Translations under genes and position numbers: made by a program
NCBI RefSeq assembly: GCF_004005485.1
Contig: NZ_RZUL01000002.1
Location: forward strand, 682,001 to 746,000
Direction of reading: 5' to 3'
DNA length: 64,000 bases
DNA from: Sphingobium algorifonticola
Lineage (GTDB): Bacteria > Pseudomonadota > Alphaproteobacteria > Sphingomonadales > Sphingomonadaceae
In this document: in pieces, positions 1-9,161 of the stretch
Layout: each line of letters begins with the position of its first letter
Numbering within the stretch: the stretch's first letter is position 1
The notes under the pieces: model-generated
Seen by the model: the letters and a program-made list of their open reading frames with translations, nothing else
Databases searched by the model: none
Told to the model about the DNA's origin: nothing

Positions 1-423
1 CCCTGTTGCCAGTCCGAAGGCGGCAAGCGCAAGCCTGACTTTGCGTGGCGCGCTCGCTTCAAACGGCGCGAAGGGCAGCACGGGCACGGCTATACCCGCG
101 ATCGCGCGTGTCGCAAGCGTCCCCGGCATCCGGTCCGGCGGCGTTGCAAGGTCCAGGATCAGCGCCACCGGCGCGGCGGGGCAATGCGGCATCTCGACGA
201 TCCCGATGCCGCGCACTTCCATGCGGCCCTCGATCGTTTCGGGCGCACGCGCGATCAACTGGTCGCCATCGCGCCGCACCTGTGTGTAATCGTCGCTCAG
301 CAGCATCGCGCCGTCATGGATCAGCCGCAAGGCCAGGTCGGACTTGCCGCTGCCGCTCGGTCCGGTCAGCAAAATGCCCCGGTCGTCGATGACAATGCAG
401 GTGGCATGGATCGTCTCGACCAT
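1..423 (-). CDS. hprK: HPr kinase/phosphorylase, short alphaproteobacterial form (partial)
   Basis: The 141 codons present run from an ATG at 423 to the window edge, so the C-terminus is missing. The protein begins MVETIHATCIVIDDRGILLT and carries a Walker A loop GPSGSGKS at residues 21-28, then LLSDDY, as in HPr(Ser) kinase/phosphorylase. The N-terminal domain of Firmicutes HprK is absent, which is normal for alphaproteobacteria, where the enzyme sets the phosphorylation state of HPr in the regulatory (sugar-independent) PTS. It follows chvG with a 9-bp gap, so chvI-chvG-hprK reads as one unit; this neighbourhood is conserved in alphaproteobacteria. The family call is secure; the activity is inferred. 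Confidence 0.93.
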   Translation of the reverse strand, partial: MVETIHATCIVIDDRGILLTGPSGSGKSDLALRLIHDGAMLLSDDYTQVRRDGDQLIARAPETIEGRMEVRGIGIVEMPHCPAAPVALILDLATPPDRMPGTLATRAIAGIAVPVLPFAPFEASAPRKVRLALAAFGLATG

Positions 424-432
424 AGGATTGCG

Positions 433-1986
433 CTATTCCGACGCCATGCCGGGATCGGCGGCCTGTGCCATCGGCAGATGGACGATGAAACTTGCACCCT
501 GCTGCGCATCGTCGCGATCGCCGATGCGGATGCGGCCCTGATGCCCCTCCACGATGCTGCGCGCGATGGCGAGGCCCAGCCCGCTGTGCTTGCCGAATTG
601 CTCGCCTTCGGGCCGGACGCTGTGAAAGCGGCGAAACACTGTCTCGCGCTCCTCGGCGGGCACGCCGGGGCCTTCATCCTCGACGCTGACCAGCACTTCC
701 TCGTTGGCGACCGTCGCCACGATCTGAACGAGGCCGCCCGGCGGGGAGAAGGATATCGCGTTGTCGAGCAGGTTTTCGAGCACGCGCGCCAGCCGCTGTT
801 CCTCGCCCATCACCACCGCCACGTCCTTGCGCGGCCGGGCGAAGGCGATGCGCACGTCGCGTTCCACCCCGCGCGCTTCCCGCGCCAGGATCAGCTCCTC
901 GATCAGCTTGCCCAGATCGACCGGCTCGAACCGGGTGCGGGAAAGCTGCGCGTCGATGCGTGACGCCTCGGCTATGTCGGTGACCAGCCGATCGAGCCGC
1001 CGCACGTCGTCCTTGGCGATGCTGAGCAACTGGCGGCGCAGTTCGGGCTGTTCGATCCGCTCCAGCCCGTCGAGCGCGGAGCGGAGGGAGGCGATCGGGT
1101 TCTTCAACTCGTGGCTGACATCGGCGGCGAAGGCATCCGTCGCGTCGATCCGCTGGCGCAGCGCGTGGCTCATGTCGGACAGCGCACGGGCCAGCAGGCC
1201 GATTTCGTCGCGTCGTTCGGGCAGGCGCGGCACCGTCACCTCGCGTGCCCGGCCCAGACGCACCCGCACCGCCGCCCGCGCCAGCCGCCGCAGTGGCAGA
1301 ACGATGGTCCGCGCCAGAAACAGCGACAGCAAGGTCGATCCCATCAGCGCGACGGCCAGCACCAGCCCCAGCCGGAGCCGTTCGGCGCGGACCACGCGCG
1401 TGATGTCCCGCGCATTCTGCGTCGCCAGTAGCATTGTGCCATTGCGCATGGGCAAGGCGGCGGACAGCATCGGGGTGCGATCGGGCGCGAAGCGGTTCAT
1501 CACCTGTCCCTGGCCGGTCTGTCGCGCGGCCATCAGTTCGGGCCAGGCCTGCGCCCGGTCGGCGCGCGGTTCGGCGAAATAGGGCGTCGGCGGCGCAAAG
1601 ACGATACGGTCCACCACCCGGTCGAGAAAGCGTGCGACATGCCGCTGCCAGTCTTCGCTGGCGGGATCGCGCAGTTGATAGCGCGGCGTTGCCAGCCTGA
1701 AGCTGTCGGCGACCTTCTCGCCGTCGGGCCGATATTCCCGGATGCGGCTGTCGTTCTTGCGCGCGAAGGCGGCGATCAGCCGGTTATGCTGGTCGGGCGA
1801 GGTGCTTTCCATCGCGATGCCCAGCAGTTGCAGCTCGCGCAGCGACTGTTCCAGGCGGGCGTCGATGATGCGCGTGCGATAGCTGTCGAGATAGAAAAAT
1901 CCGCCTGCCAGCAGCGCAAGCGCAAAGATGTTCACCGCAAGGATGCGGCGCGTCAGCGACAGCCGCCCCGACCACTGGAGCGCCAT
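433..1986 (-). CDS. chvG: Sensor histidine kinase, ChvG/ExoS type
   Basis: The protein is 517 residues with the start taken at MALQWSGRLS; upstream in-frame codons overlap chvI and were rejected. A transmembrane helix at about 13-33 and another at about 204-226 bracket a periplasmic sensor region. They are followed by a HAMP linker (about 228-279), a HisKA domain with phospho-acceptor His292 in DVSHELKNP, and an HATPase domain with N box NLLDNA, DEGPGVP and SGLGLAIA. It lies 10 bp after chvI. In rhizobia, ChvG-ChvI senses acid and envelope stress and controls surface polysaccharide and central carbon genes; that role is transferred by homology and by the pckA/hprK context. All kinase motifs appear intact. 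Confidence 0.93.
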   Translation of the reverse strand: MALQWSGRLSLTRRILAVNIFALALLAGGFFYLDSYRTRIIDARLEQSLRELQLLGIAMESTSPDQHNRLIAAFARKNDSRIREYRPDGEKVADSFRLATPRYQLRDPASEDWQRHVARFLDRVVDRIVFAPPTPYFAEPRADRAQAWPELMAARQTGQGQVMNRFAPDRTPMLSAALPMRNGTMLLATQNARDITRVVRAERLRLGLVLAVALMGSTLLSLFLARTIVLPLRRLARAAVRVRLGRAREVTVPRLPERRDEIGLLARALSDMSHALRQRIDATDAFAADVSHELKNPIASLRSALDGLERIEQPELRRQLLSIAKDDVRRLDRLVTDIAEASRIDAQLSRTRFEPVDLGKLIEELILAREARGVERDVRIAFARPRKDVAVVMGEEQRLARVLENLLDNAISFSPPGGLVQIVATVANEEVLVSVEDEGPGVPAEERETVFRRFHSVRPEGEQFGKHSGLGLAIARSIVEGHQGRIRIGDRDDAQQGASFIVHLPMAQAADPGMASE

Positions 1987-1996
1987 GTCGCTGTGC

Positions 1997-2701
1997 TCAT
2001 TCCTCGGAGAATCGGTATCCGGCGCCATAAAGCGTGTCGATTGCGTTGAAATCGGGGTCGGCCTCGCGAAACTTGCGGCGCAGCCGCTTGATATGGCTGT
2101 CGATCGTTCGATCGTCGACATAGACGTCGTCCTGATAGGCGGCGTCCATCAACTGGTTGCGGCTCTTGACGACGCCGGGCCGCGTGGCCAGCGTTTCGAG
2201 GATCAGGAACTCGGTGACGGTCAGCGTCACGTCCTGTCCCTTCCATTTCACCCGATGCCGCGCCGGGTCCATCTCCAGCCTTCCACGCACGATCGGTTCG
2301 GCGGCCGGTTCACTGCTGTCGGTCGCGGGCCGGGCGAACTCCGCGCGACGCAGGATCGCCTTGATCCGCGCGATCAGCAGCCGCTGCGAGAAGGGTTTGG
2401 AGATATAGTCGTCCGCGCCCATCGCCAGGCCCAGCGCCTCGTCCAGCTCGTCGGTCTTGCTGGTCAGGAAGATGACCGGCATCGCGCTTTTCTCGCGCAC
2501 CCGGCGCAGCAGTTCGATGCCATCCATTTTCGGCATCTTGATATCGAAAACCGCTAAGTCCGCAGGCTTTTCGGTCAGCGCCTTCAATGCGCCTTCCGAA
2601 TCCGAATAGAGACGCGTGATAAAGCCTTCGGCCTGGAGCGCGATGGAAACGGACGTCAAAATATTGCGGTCGTCATCGACCAACGCAATGGTTGCGCTCA
2701 T
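1997..2701 (-). CDS. chvI: OmpR-family response regulator, ChvI type
   Basis: The 234-residue protein has a receiver domain (residues 1-118) with acidic pair D10/D11, phospho-acceptor D53 ([11 protein letters not shown]), T80 and K102. A winged-helix output domain (about 136-234) ends in the typical [13 protein letters not shown] and YGAGYRF segments. It is the cognate partner of the downstream kinase. It is transcribed away from pckA across a 274-bp shared intergenic region, so it could regulate pckA directly; in Agrobacterium chvI and pckA are also neighbours. The start ATG at 2701 matches the usual N-terminus of receiver domains. No strong ribosome-binding site is visible. Confidence 0.94.
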   Translation of the reverse strand: MSATIALVDDDRNILTSVSIALQAEGFITRLYSDSEGALKALTEKPADLAVFDIKMPKMDGIELLRRVREKSAMPVIFLTSKTDELDEALGLAMGADDYISKPFSQRLLIARIKAILRRAEFARPATDSSEPAAEPIVRGRLEMDPARHRVKWKGQDVTLTVTEFLILETLATRPGVVKSRNQLMDAAYQDDVYVDDRTIDSHIKRLRRKFREADPDFNAIDTLYGAGYRFSEE

Positions 2702-2854
2702 CTTATGCGGTCCAGATGGGTAAACACGCAGGTGGCCTAGACGATGGCGGGGCAGGGGGCAAGAAACTCGCAAGCGGCACAGCGATCGCAACGGCGGCAC
2801 GGTTAAGGTCAGTTGGCGGTGCTGTCCCGTCATGGACCAGGCCGGTGTCGCGAT

Positions 2855-2883
2855 TTGACGACTATCTGGCAAAGGCTTATGCG
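2855..2883 (+). promoter_or_regulatory. Candidate sigma70-type promoter for pckA
   Basis: TTGACG at 2855-2860 and TATGCG at 2878-2883 are separated by exactly 17 bases, about 90 bases upstream of the pckA start. The -10 is a weak match. This is the only good -35/-10 pair noticed in the chvI-pckA intergenic region (2702-2975). Confidence 0.4.
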
Positions 2884-2975
2884 GATTCGCACTGCGGGAC
2901 AGCGGCGACGAAAAGATCGCCGCGCCGCGCACAATACGGCCTTTCAGGCCGGACATGACATTTAGGAGCAAGCGC

Positions 2976-4571
2976 GTGCAGGCGACATCCTCATTCATCC
3001 TGGCTGACCAGGGCATCTCTACCCGTGCCGCAATATATTGGAACCTCGGCACCGCGCCGCTGGTGGAGGCGGCGCTTGCCAATGGCGAAGGGCATCTGGC
3101 GAAAGACGGTCCGCTGGTGGTCAAGACGGGCGCGCACACCGGCCGTTCCGCAAAGGACAAGTTCATCGTCCGCGACGCCGAAACCGAAAACACCGTCTGG
3201 TGGGGCAACACCAACGTGCCGATGACGCCGGATCATTTCGCTGCCTTGAAGGCCGATTTCTTCGCCGCGCTGGCAGAGAAGGACAAGCTCTACGTCGCCG
3301 ACCTGTTCGGCGGATCGCAGCCGGAATATCGCGTCAATGTGCGCGTCATCAACGAGCTTGCCTGGCACAATCTGTTCATCCGCACCCTGCTTGTCCGGCC
3401 CGCCGCCGAAGAGCTGGCGGGCTTCACGCCGGATTACACGATCATCGACCTGCCCAGCTTCCGCGCCGATCCCGCGCGCCATGGCAGCCGCGGCGAAACG
3501 GTGATCGCCGTCAATTTCACCGAGCGGCTGATCCTGATCGGCGGCACGAAATATGCCGGGGAAATGAAGAAGTCGGTGTTCGGTATTCTCAACTATCTGT
3601 TGCCCGCGCAGGGCGTGATGCCGATGCACTGTTCGGCGAATATCGGCCCGGACGGCGACACCGCCGTTTTCTTCGGCCTCTCCGGCACCGGCAAGACGAC
3701 GCTGTCCGCCGACGCCAGCCGCACACTGATCGGTGACGATGAACATGGCTGGTCGGATACCGCCGTGTTCAATTTCGAAGGCGGCTGCTACGCGAAAATG
3801 ATCAACCTCTCGCCGGAGGCGGAGCCGGAAATCTTCGCGACCACCAAGCGGTTCGGCACGGTGCTGGAAAATGTCGTGATGGATCCGGTGACGCGCGCGC
3901 TGGATTTCGACGACAACAGCCTCGCCGAAAACAGCCGCGGCTCCTATCCGATCGACTTCATTCCCAATGCCAGTGCCGACAATCTCGGCCCGGTGCCGCG
4001 CAACATCATCTTCCTGACGGCGGATGCCTATGGCGTTCTGCCGCCGATCGCGCGGCTGACGCCCGAACAGGCCATGTATCACTTCCTGTCGGGCTACACC
4101 GCGCGCGTCGCGGGCACCGAAATCGGGGTGACGGAGCCGACGGCGACTTTCTCGACCTGCTTTGGTGCGCCGTTCATGCCGCGTCACCCCTCGGTCTACG
4201 GCAATCTGCTGAAGGAACGGATTGCAAAGGGCGGCGTCACCTGCTGGCTGGTCAACACCGGCTGGACCGGCGGCAAGCATGGTGTCGGCAGCCGCATGCC
4301 GATCCGCATCACCCGCGCGCTGCTCAATGCCGCGCTCGACGGCAGCCTGAATGCCGTCGCCTTCCGCACCGATCCCAATTTCGGTTTCGAAGTGCCGGTG
4401 GCGGTGCCCGGCGTCGATTCCAAGATCCTCGACCCGCGCCAGACATGGGCGGACGGCGCGGCCTATGACGATACGGCGGCGAAGCTGGTCAAGCAGTTCG
4501 TGGACAATTTCGCGCAGTTCGAAAGCCATGTCGATGCCTCCGTGCGGGAAGCGGCGCTGACCGCCGCCTGA
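2976..4571 (+). CDS. pckA: Phosphoenolpyruvate carboxykinase (ATP)
   Basis: Gluconeogenic enzyme converting oxaloacetate and ATP to phosphoenolpyruvate, CO2 and ADP in the cytoplasm. The 531-residue length is typical. Visible hallmarks are the kinase loop GLSGTGKTT (234-242), the metal-site segment DDEHGW (254-259), NTGWTGG near residue 425 and the substrate region around [11 protein letters not shown]. The GTG at 2976 was chosen over the in-frame ATG at 2955 because AGGAG at 2964-2968 lies 7 bases before the GTG, and the protein then begins [13 protein letters not shown], as in relatives. It is transcribed divergently from chvI and ends at an intrinsic terminator 30 bases downstream, so it is monocistronic. 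Confidence 0.97.
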   Translation: MQATSSFILADQGISTRAAIYWNLGTAPLVEAALANGEGHLAKDGPLVVKTGAHTGRSAKDKFIVRDAETENTVWWGNTNVPMTPDHFAALKADFFAALAEKDKLYVADLFGGSQPEYRVNVRVINELAWHNLFIRTLLVRPAAEELAGFTPDYTIIDLPSFRADPARHGSRGETVIAVNFTERLILIGGTKYAGEMKKSVFGILNYLLPAQGVMPMHCSANIGPDGDTAVFFGLSGTGKTTLSADASRTLIGDDEHGWSDTAVFNFEGGCYAKMINLSPEAEPEIFATTKRFGTVLENVVMDPVTRALDFDDNSLAENSRGSYPIDFIPNASADNLGPVPRNIIFLTADAYGVLPPIARLTPEQAMYHFLSGYTARVAGTEIGVTEPTATFSTCFGAPFMPRHPSVYGNLLKERIAKGGVTCWLVNTGWTGGKHGVGSRMPIRITRALLNAALDGSLNAVAFRTDPNFGFEVPVAVPGVDSKILDPRQTWADGAAYDDTAAKLVKQFVDNFAQFESHVDASVREAALTAA

Positions 4572-4601
4572 CCGCTGCAAGGTAACAAGCCTAGGAGAGG
4601 A

Positions 4602-4636
4602 GGGCCGGGCGCACGTACGCCCGGCCCCACTTTTTT
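4602..4636 (+). terminator. Rho-independent terminator of pckA
   Basis: GGGCCGGGCG (4602-4611) and CGCCCGGCCC (4618-4627) form a perfect 10-bp GC-rich stem with loop CACGTA. A run of six T residues follows at 4631-4636, 31 bases after the pckA stop codon. Confidence 0.93.
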
Positions 4637-4641
4637 AGGAG

Positions 4642-4716
4642 TTCGCGCGGAGCCGCGGAGGCGCGGAGATTTGCCGCCTGGATATAATTCTCTGCGCCTC
4701 CGCGTCTCTGCGCGAA
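4642..4716. repeat. Imperfect palindromic intergenic element (REP-like)
   Basis: A 28-base arm starting TTCGCGCGGAGCCGCGG (4642-4669) and an arm ending CTGCGCGAA (4689-4716) are reverse complements with about four mismatches, around a 19-base loop containing ATATAATTC. The arms are built from GCGGAG-type units. The element sits between the pckA terminator and the next gene and has no coding potential. Its dispersed-repeat nature is inferred from form only. Confidence 0.7.
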
Positions 4717-4792
4717 CCAAAAAAACTTTCACCCGCTTCGCGATATCAGCGAAAGCTGCTAAGTTGCATCTTCAAGCAGCGGAGGCGCGATC

Positions 4793-5110
4793 ATGGGCAT
4801 TTTCGACGGCATATTGGGCAATATGGGCGATCTCGACGCGCTGGCGACGAAGCTGGGCCTGCCCGCCGAGTCGATCGGCCCGATGATGCAGCAGATCGCG
4901 GCCGATATCGGATCGGGCAAGACCAGCATTGCCGCGCTGGCCGAAACCGCCGCCGCACACGGCGTTTCCGCTGACAAGCTTCAGGAACTGATGGGGCAGG
5001 CGGGCGGACCCGAAGCGATCATGGGGAAGCTCGGCGGCCTGCTGGACCGCGATGGCGACGGCAATCCGATGAACGATCTTGGCGGTCTGGCCAAGGGCCT
5101 GTTCGGCTAA
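4793..5110 (+). CDS. Small DUF937-like protein of unknown function
   Basis: The protein is 105 residues with a good ribosome-binding site GGAGG at 4781-4785, 7 bases before the ATG. It starts MGIFDGILGNMGDLDALATK, has amphipathic helices, and ends in a Gly/Asp-rich tail LLDRDGDGNPMNDLGGL (about residues 83-99). Such a terminal DxDxDG-type segment followed by a short LGKLFG-like end is seen in DUF937 proteins. No signal peptide, membrane helix or catalytic motif is visible. It stands alone: upstream is a palindromic element, downstream about 200 empty bases. The family assignment is tentative and no function is proposed. Confidence 0.75.
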   Translation: MGIFDGILGNMGDLDALATKLGLPAESIGPMMQQIAADIGSGKTSIAALAETAAAHGVSADKLQELMGQAGGPEAIMGKLGGLLDRDGDGNPMNDLGGLAKGLFG

Positions 5111-5318
5111 TCGCCATAACGTGGCGCTTGCATTTTGTAACCATTTGGGTTAAATGACTGGCATGGCCGTTCCGCATACCCATCGTTCAAAATCACGTCG
5201 GCTTGCGGTGCCGTGCAGCACCGGCCTGAATGATGTGATCGGCGGTTTTGTGCGGGCTTCAACGCCGCAACTTCCGCAACTTAGCGATCGTCCAGGGACA
5301 GGCGCATTGCGCCATTCG

Positions 5319-5762
5319 TCATACTGACTCGACGAACAGCGCGTTTCCGTTGACGCCTGTGACTCGCATCACCGTTCCTTCGTCAGCGTCCGGTCCGCGG
5401 CACGGCCATACGCTGTCGCCCAGCTTTACGCGTCCTTGCCCGCCACGGATCGCCTCGACCACGGTAACGGTCTCGCCCACCAGCCGCGCGGCGCGGTCGT
5501 TCAGCAGGGGGTCCTGCGATGCGACGGGATGGTCGCGATACCAGCGTTTGCCCGCATAGGTCGCGATCAGGCACAGCACGGCAAAGAGGATGATCTGCGC
5601 TGGAATGGCGATCCCGGTCAGCATCGCGATGCCGCCGGTCAGCGCCGCAGCGATCGCGATCCACAGCAGAAACACGCCGGGAATGACGATCTCGCCGATG
5701 CCGAACAGCACGGCAAGGATCAGCCACATCCAGTGGCTGTCGAGTGCGGCAAGATCGATCAT
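5319..5762 (-). CDS. NfeD-like membrane protein
   Basis: The 147-residue protein has an N-terminal hydrophobic part with two or three helices (about residues 9-75, including FGIGEIVIPGVFLLW). A C-terminal OB-fold-like region (about 95-147) contains RLVGETVTVVEAIRGGQGRVKLGDSVW, the usual pattern of the short NfeD family. Its ATG overlaps the stop codon of the upstream stomatin-type gene by 4 bp, so the two are translationally coupled. NfeD proteins work with SPFH partners, probably in membrane microdomain organisation or quality control; the exact role is not known. Confidence 0.9.
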   Translation of the reverse strand: MIDLAALDSHWMWLILAVLFGIGEIVIPGVFLLWIAIAAALTGGIAMLTGIAIPAQIILFAVLCLIATYAGKRWYRDHPVASQDPLLNDRAARLVGETVTVVEAIRGGQGRVKLGDSVWPCRGPDADEGTVMRVTGVNGNALFVESV

Positions 5763-6775
5763 GCGCCCCCCTGACTGCCCGGGGCCTGATTAAACGGGGC
5801 CTGCTCGAACGGACCACGCCGGCGCGGCGCGGATGGCGTCGGATCGGTCACGGTCGGTGCACCACCGCCGCCACCGAATGTCTCGCGCGCCAGCTCGCCG
5901 ATGCCGCCCAGCGTGCCGATCAACTGTGTCGCCTCGACCGGGAACAGGATCGTCTTGGCATTGGGCGACGTCGCAAAGCCGCTGATCGCCTCCACATATT
6001 TCTGCGCTATGAAGTAATTGAGCGCCTGCGGATTGCCTGCCGATATCGCATCGGACACCATCTGCGTTGCCTTGGCCTCCGCCTCGGCTTCGCGCTCGCG
6101 CGCTTCGGCATCGCGGAAGGCTGCTTCCCGGCGGCCTTCGGCCTGCAATATCTGGCTCTGCTTCTCACCCTCGGCCTTCAGGATTTCGGATGCGCGCATC
6201 CCTTCGGCATCCAGAATGTTGGCGCGCTTCTCGCGCTCCGCCTTCATCTGGCGGCCCATGGCGTTCACGATGTCGGCGGGCGGGCGGATGTCCTTCAGCT
6301 CGACACGGGTGATCTTGACCCCCCAGCTTCCGGTCGCATGATCGACAACCGACAGCAGCCGCGCGTTGATCTCGTCGCGCTTGGACAGCGTCTCGTCCAG
6401 GTCCATCGACCCCATCACCGTCCGCAGGTTGGTGGTGGCCAGCTGCATGATCGCGACATAGAGTTCGGACACTTCATAGGCGGCCTTGGCAGCGTCCAGC
6501 ACCTGAAAGAACACCACGCCGTCGACCGACACCATGGCATTGTCCTTGGTGATGATTTCCTGCCCCGGAATATCGACCACCTGCTCCATCATGTTGATCC
6601 GCCGACCGACATTGTAGAAAAAGGCGGGATAGAAATTGAGGCCGGGCCGCGCCACCTCGGTAAAGCGGCCGAACCGCTCGATCGTATATTGATAGCCCTG
6701 CCGGACGATCTTGATACTCGCCCCCAGATAGATGAAGACGAGCAGCGCGGCTGCCAGTGCGAATGTCGTGACCAT
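5759..6775 (-). CDS. SPFH/band 7 (stomatin/QmcA-like) protein
   Basis: The 338-residue protein has an N-terminal membrane anchor (about residues 3-21). An SPFH domain follows (about 24-190: VRQGYQYTIERFGRF, GVVFFQVLDAAKAAYEV), then a charged coiled-coil region rich in A, E and R (about 190-260), and a Pro/Gly-rich tail. A strong ribosome-binding site (GGAGGAAGAG) precedes the ATG at 6775. It is the first gene of a two-gene operon with the NfeD-like gene, the standard stomatin-NfeD pairing. It is likely an oligomeric membrane scaffold; no enzymatic activity is expected. Confidence 0.93.
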   Translation of the reverse strand: MVTTFALAAALLVFIYLGASIKIVRQGYQYTIERFGRFTEVARPGLNFYPAFFYNVGRRINMMEQVVDIPGQEIITKDNAMVSVDGVVFFQVLDAAKAAYEVSELYVAIMQLATTNLRTVMGSMDLDETLSKRDEINARLLSVVDHATGSWGVKITRVELKDIRPPADIVNAMGRQMKAEREKRANILDAEGMRASEILKAEGEKQSQILQAEGRREAAFRDAEAREREAEAEAKATQMVSDAISAGNPQALNYFIAQKYVEAISGFATSPNAKTILFPVEATQLIGTLGGIGELARETFGGGGGAPTVTDPTPSAPRRRGPFEQAPFNQAPGSQGGA

Positions 6776-6857
6776 GAAATCTCTTCCTCCCCACCTGTCC
6801 TACTGCGGACTATGCCGATAAAGCGTTAACCGGGGAAGGCATTTGAAGGATGATGTG

Positions 6858-7664
6858 ATGCAGCTTGCCTATGCCCGTTCGCTTCTCTTCCTGCCCGCGT
6901 CCAATCCGCGCGCGGTGGAAAAGGCGCGCGGCCTCGATTGCGACATGGTGATCCTCGATCTCGAGGATGCCGTGCCCGATGCGCAGAAGGACGATGCGCG
7001 CACGGCCGCGGCCGCCGCCCATTATCCCGGCAAGCTGACCGGCATCCGCATCAATATGGAAGGTACGCCGTGGCACGGGGTGGACATGGTCGCGGCGAAG
7101 CAGAGCGCGGCGGACTATGTGATCCTGCCAAAGGTCGAAAGCGCGCAGCAGGTGCATGATGTCACCAGCGTCACCGAAAAGCCGGTGATCGCGATGATCG
7201 AAAGCGCGCGCGGCCTGATTGCGGCATCGGCCATCGCGGCGCAGGCGGGCACGGCGGCGCTGTTCGTCGGCGTCAACGATCTGCGCAAGGATATGGGCAT
7301 CGCCGCCGATGCCGGGCGGATCGGCCTGATGCTGGCGTTGCAGACCGTCGTTCTGGCCGCGCGCGCCAGCGGCAAGGCGGTGTTCGACGGCGTCTACAAC
7401 CGGCTGGACGATGGGGAAGGGCTTGCGGCGGAATGTCGCGAAGGCCGCGCGTTCGGCTTTGATGGCAAGACATTGATCCACCCCAACCAGATTGCCGTTA
7501 CGAACAGCCTCTTTGGTCCCGATGCACAGGCGCTTGCCGACGCCCGCCGCCTGATCGCCGCCGCCACCGGCGGAGCGGAACGGTTCGAAGGCAGCATGAT
7601 CGAGGCGATGCACGTCGATGCCGCCCGCGCGCTCATCGAACGGGCAGACGCGCTGGGGATTTAG
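6858..7664 (+). CDS. HpcH/HpaI-family CoA-ester lyase (CitE-like)
   Basis: The 268-residue protein shows ARSLLFLPASNPR at the N-terminus, metal-site motif DLEDAVP (about 39-45), LPKVES, IESARGL and GFDGKTLIHPNQI, the signature set of CitE/MCL-like lyases. ATG 6858 is preceded by AGGA at 6847-6850, spacing 7; TTG 6843 upstream is less likely. Related enzymes split malyl-, citramalyl- or beta-methylmalyl-CoA, and the true substrate cannot be read from the sequence. No other citrate-lyase subunits are nearby. The gene ends tail to tail with the next gene, the two stop codons overlapping by 4 bp. Confidence 0.88.
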   Translation: MQLAYARSLLFLPASNPRAVEKARGLDCDMVILDLEDAVPDAQKDDARTAAAAAHYPGKLTGIRINMEGTPWHGVDMVAAKQSAADYVILPKVESAQQVHDVTSVTEKPVIAMIESARGLIAASAIAAQAGTAALFVGVNDLRKDMGIAADAGRIGLMLALQTVVLAARASGKAVFDGVYNRLDDGEGLAAECREGRAFGFDGKTLIHPNQIAVTNSLFGPDAQALADARRLIAAATGGAERFEGSMIEAMHVDAARALIERADALGI

Positions 7665-9124
7665 CGGGCGCGGCGTGTCCGAGCCAGCATTGCTGCGGCC
7701 AGCACCGCCAGCACGCTCAATATCCCGCCCACGACTTCCTGCCACAGCCAGACGCGCACGATGCGATAGGTGCCAGGCGCGCTGGCCTCAAAATGCAGGA
7801 TCGGCCCGGCGGAGGGGATGCGCTTGCCCTCATGTTCCACGGCAAAGGCCGGGAAGTCCCACCGGCCCATCGTTACGGGTCCGGGGCGGTCCACGGTGAT
7901 GGCTGTGCCGCGTGGCAGGTCCCTGTACTGGCGCAGGTCCAGCATGCGCCGCCGGTCGATGATCGGCCAATAGTTGTAGGTCGGCGGAACATATTCGACG
8001 GCATCGGGCAGCGTGGCCAGCGCGGCCCTGTCAGGCTGCTTCTGCATCGCGATCAGGCTATATTGGGCCAGCAACGCATAAGGGACGATCAGCAGCGCCG
8101 CCCCCGCGGCCAGATAAAGCGGCTTCAGCCGGACCCTCGCCGTGAACAGCGCGGTGATGGCGACAAACTCCGTCACGCCCAGCAGCCGCCAGGGGAATTG
8201 CACCTTGTCGAGCGGCGGGATGAGCCAGAGAAATGGCACGATCCCGATTGCCGCCACGGCCGTCACGATGGTCAGTACCGTCCAGATGTTACGCGCCGGA
8301 ACCGCCAGGCTCAGCGCGATCAGTCCAAGGCCCAGCATCTGCAAATTGCCCAGCGTGTCGTCCGGGTGCCAGAAGAAATGCCAGTTCACCGGGTTGTAAT
8401 AAGGCGCCCACAGCGCCTTTACGGAAATATGCGCTTGCAGCATCGCGGCAGGCAGCAGGTAGAAAGCGGACAGGGCCACACCCAGCAGGCCCGCACCGAT
8501 GGCGGGCAGCAGCAGCGTCCGGTCGGATCGTATCCGCCAGACGACAAGGGGGGCGATGAGGAACAGGCCGGTCAGCGTCGCCATCGGCAGATGCGTCAGG
8601 ATCATGCCGGCAAAGCTGCACCCCAGCAGCAGCACGCCACGCCGTTCGGGCAGGCGCGCGATCCCCAGCGCGATCAGCGGCAGCCAGATGAAGGACGCAA
8701 ACTCGGCCAGCGCGCCGCGCACACCGAAATCCAGCAAATGATAAGGCGCAACCATATAGGCGATCGCGCCCGCAAGCGGCCACTGGCTGCGCTCTTTCAG
8801 CCAGTGATGCATGGCAAGGCCGGACAGCAGCAGCACGACGAACGCCGCGCCGTTGATGGCCTGTTCGGTGGATAGGCCCAGCGCGTCGAGACCGCCGCTC
8901 AGCCAGAAGGCAAGCGGCGGATAGAAGAAGAACACAGGGGCCCCCATGCCCTCGAAACTGCCCGGCAGCCAGCGGGGGTAGAGCGTGCCTTGGCGCAGCG
9001 CATCGCCGAACTGGCTCGTCCACACGAAATTATAGGTGCTCGAATGGCTGACGCCCGGCCCCATCAGGATGGAGGGTGCCATGACAGCGGCCGCGACGAG
9101 GAATAGCCAGAACAAGGTGCGCAT
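7661..9124 (-). CDS. Polytopic membrane protein, PTPS-related/GT-C-like (PF10131 type)
   Basis: About 487 residues with ten or more hydrophobic helices and a large periplasmic-looking C-terminal part. The segment PRWLPGSFEGMGAPVFFFYP near residues 50-70 resembles the '6-pyruvoyl-tetrahydropterin synthase-related' membrane domain, a group with the fold and topology of GT-C glycosyltransferases. The name refers to a domain label, not to pterin synthesis. The start was placed at MRTLFWLFLVAAAVMAP, which gives a normal first helix; an in-frame ATG at 9184 would add 20 polar residues. Function is unknown; transfer of a sugar from a polyprenyl carrier is a guess from the fold. Confidence 0.72.
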   Translation of the reverse strand: MRTLFWLFLVAAAVMAPSILMGPGVSHSSTYNFVWTSQFGDALRQGTLYPRWLPGSFEGMGAPVFFFYPPLAFWLSGGLDALGLSTEQAINGAAFVVLLLSGLAMHHWLKERSQWPLAGAIAYMVAPYHLLDFGVRGALAEFASFIWLPLIALGIARLPERRGVLLLGCSFAGMILTHLPMATLTGLFLIAPLVVWRIRSDRTLLLPAIGAGLLGVALSAFYLLPAAMLQAHISVKALWAPYYNPVNWHFFWHPDDTLGNLQMLGLGLIALSLAVPARNIWTVLTIVTAVAAIGIVPFLWLIPPLDKVQFPWRLLGVTEFVAITALFTARVRLKPLYLAAGAALLIVPYALLAQYSLIAMQKQPDRAALATLPDAVEYVPPTYNYWPIIDRRRMLDLRQYRDLPRGTAITVDRPGPVTMGRWDFPAFAVEHEGKRIPSAGPILHFEASAPGTYRIVRVWLWQEVVGGILSVLAVLAAAMLARTRRAR

Positions 9125-9161
9125 GGCCGCGCGTTTACCATGTTCTTCCTTACCATCTCCT

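Noticed and set aside
2991-4580. Long minus-strand open frame opposite pckA (529 codons)
   Set aside because: It is the exact shadow of a canonical PckA. The translation is rich in R, H and Q with no domain, as expected for high-GC antisense frames.
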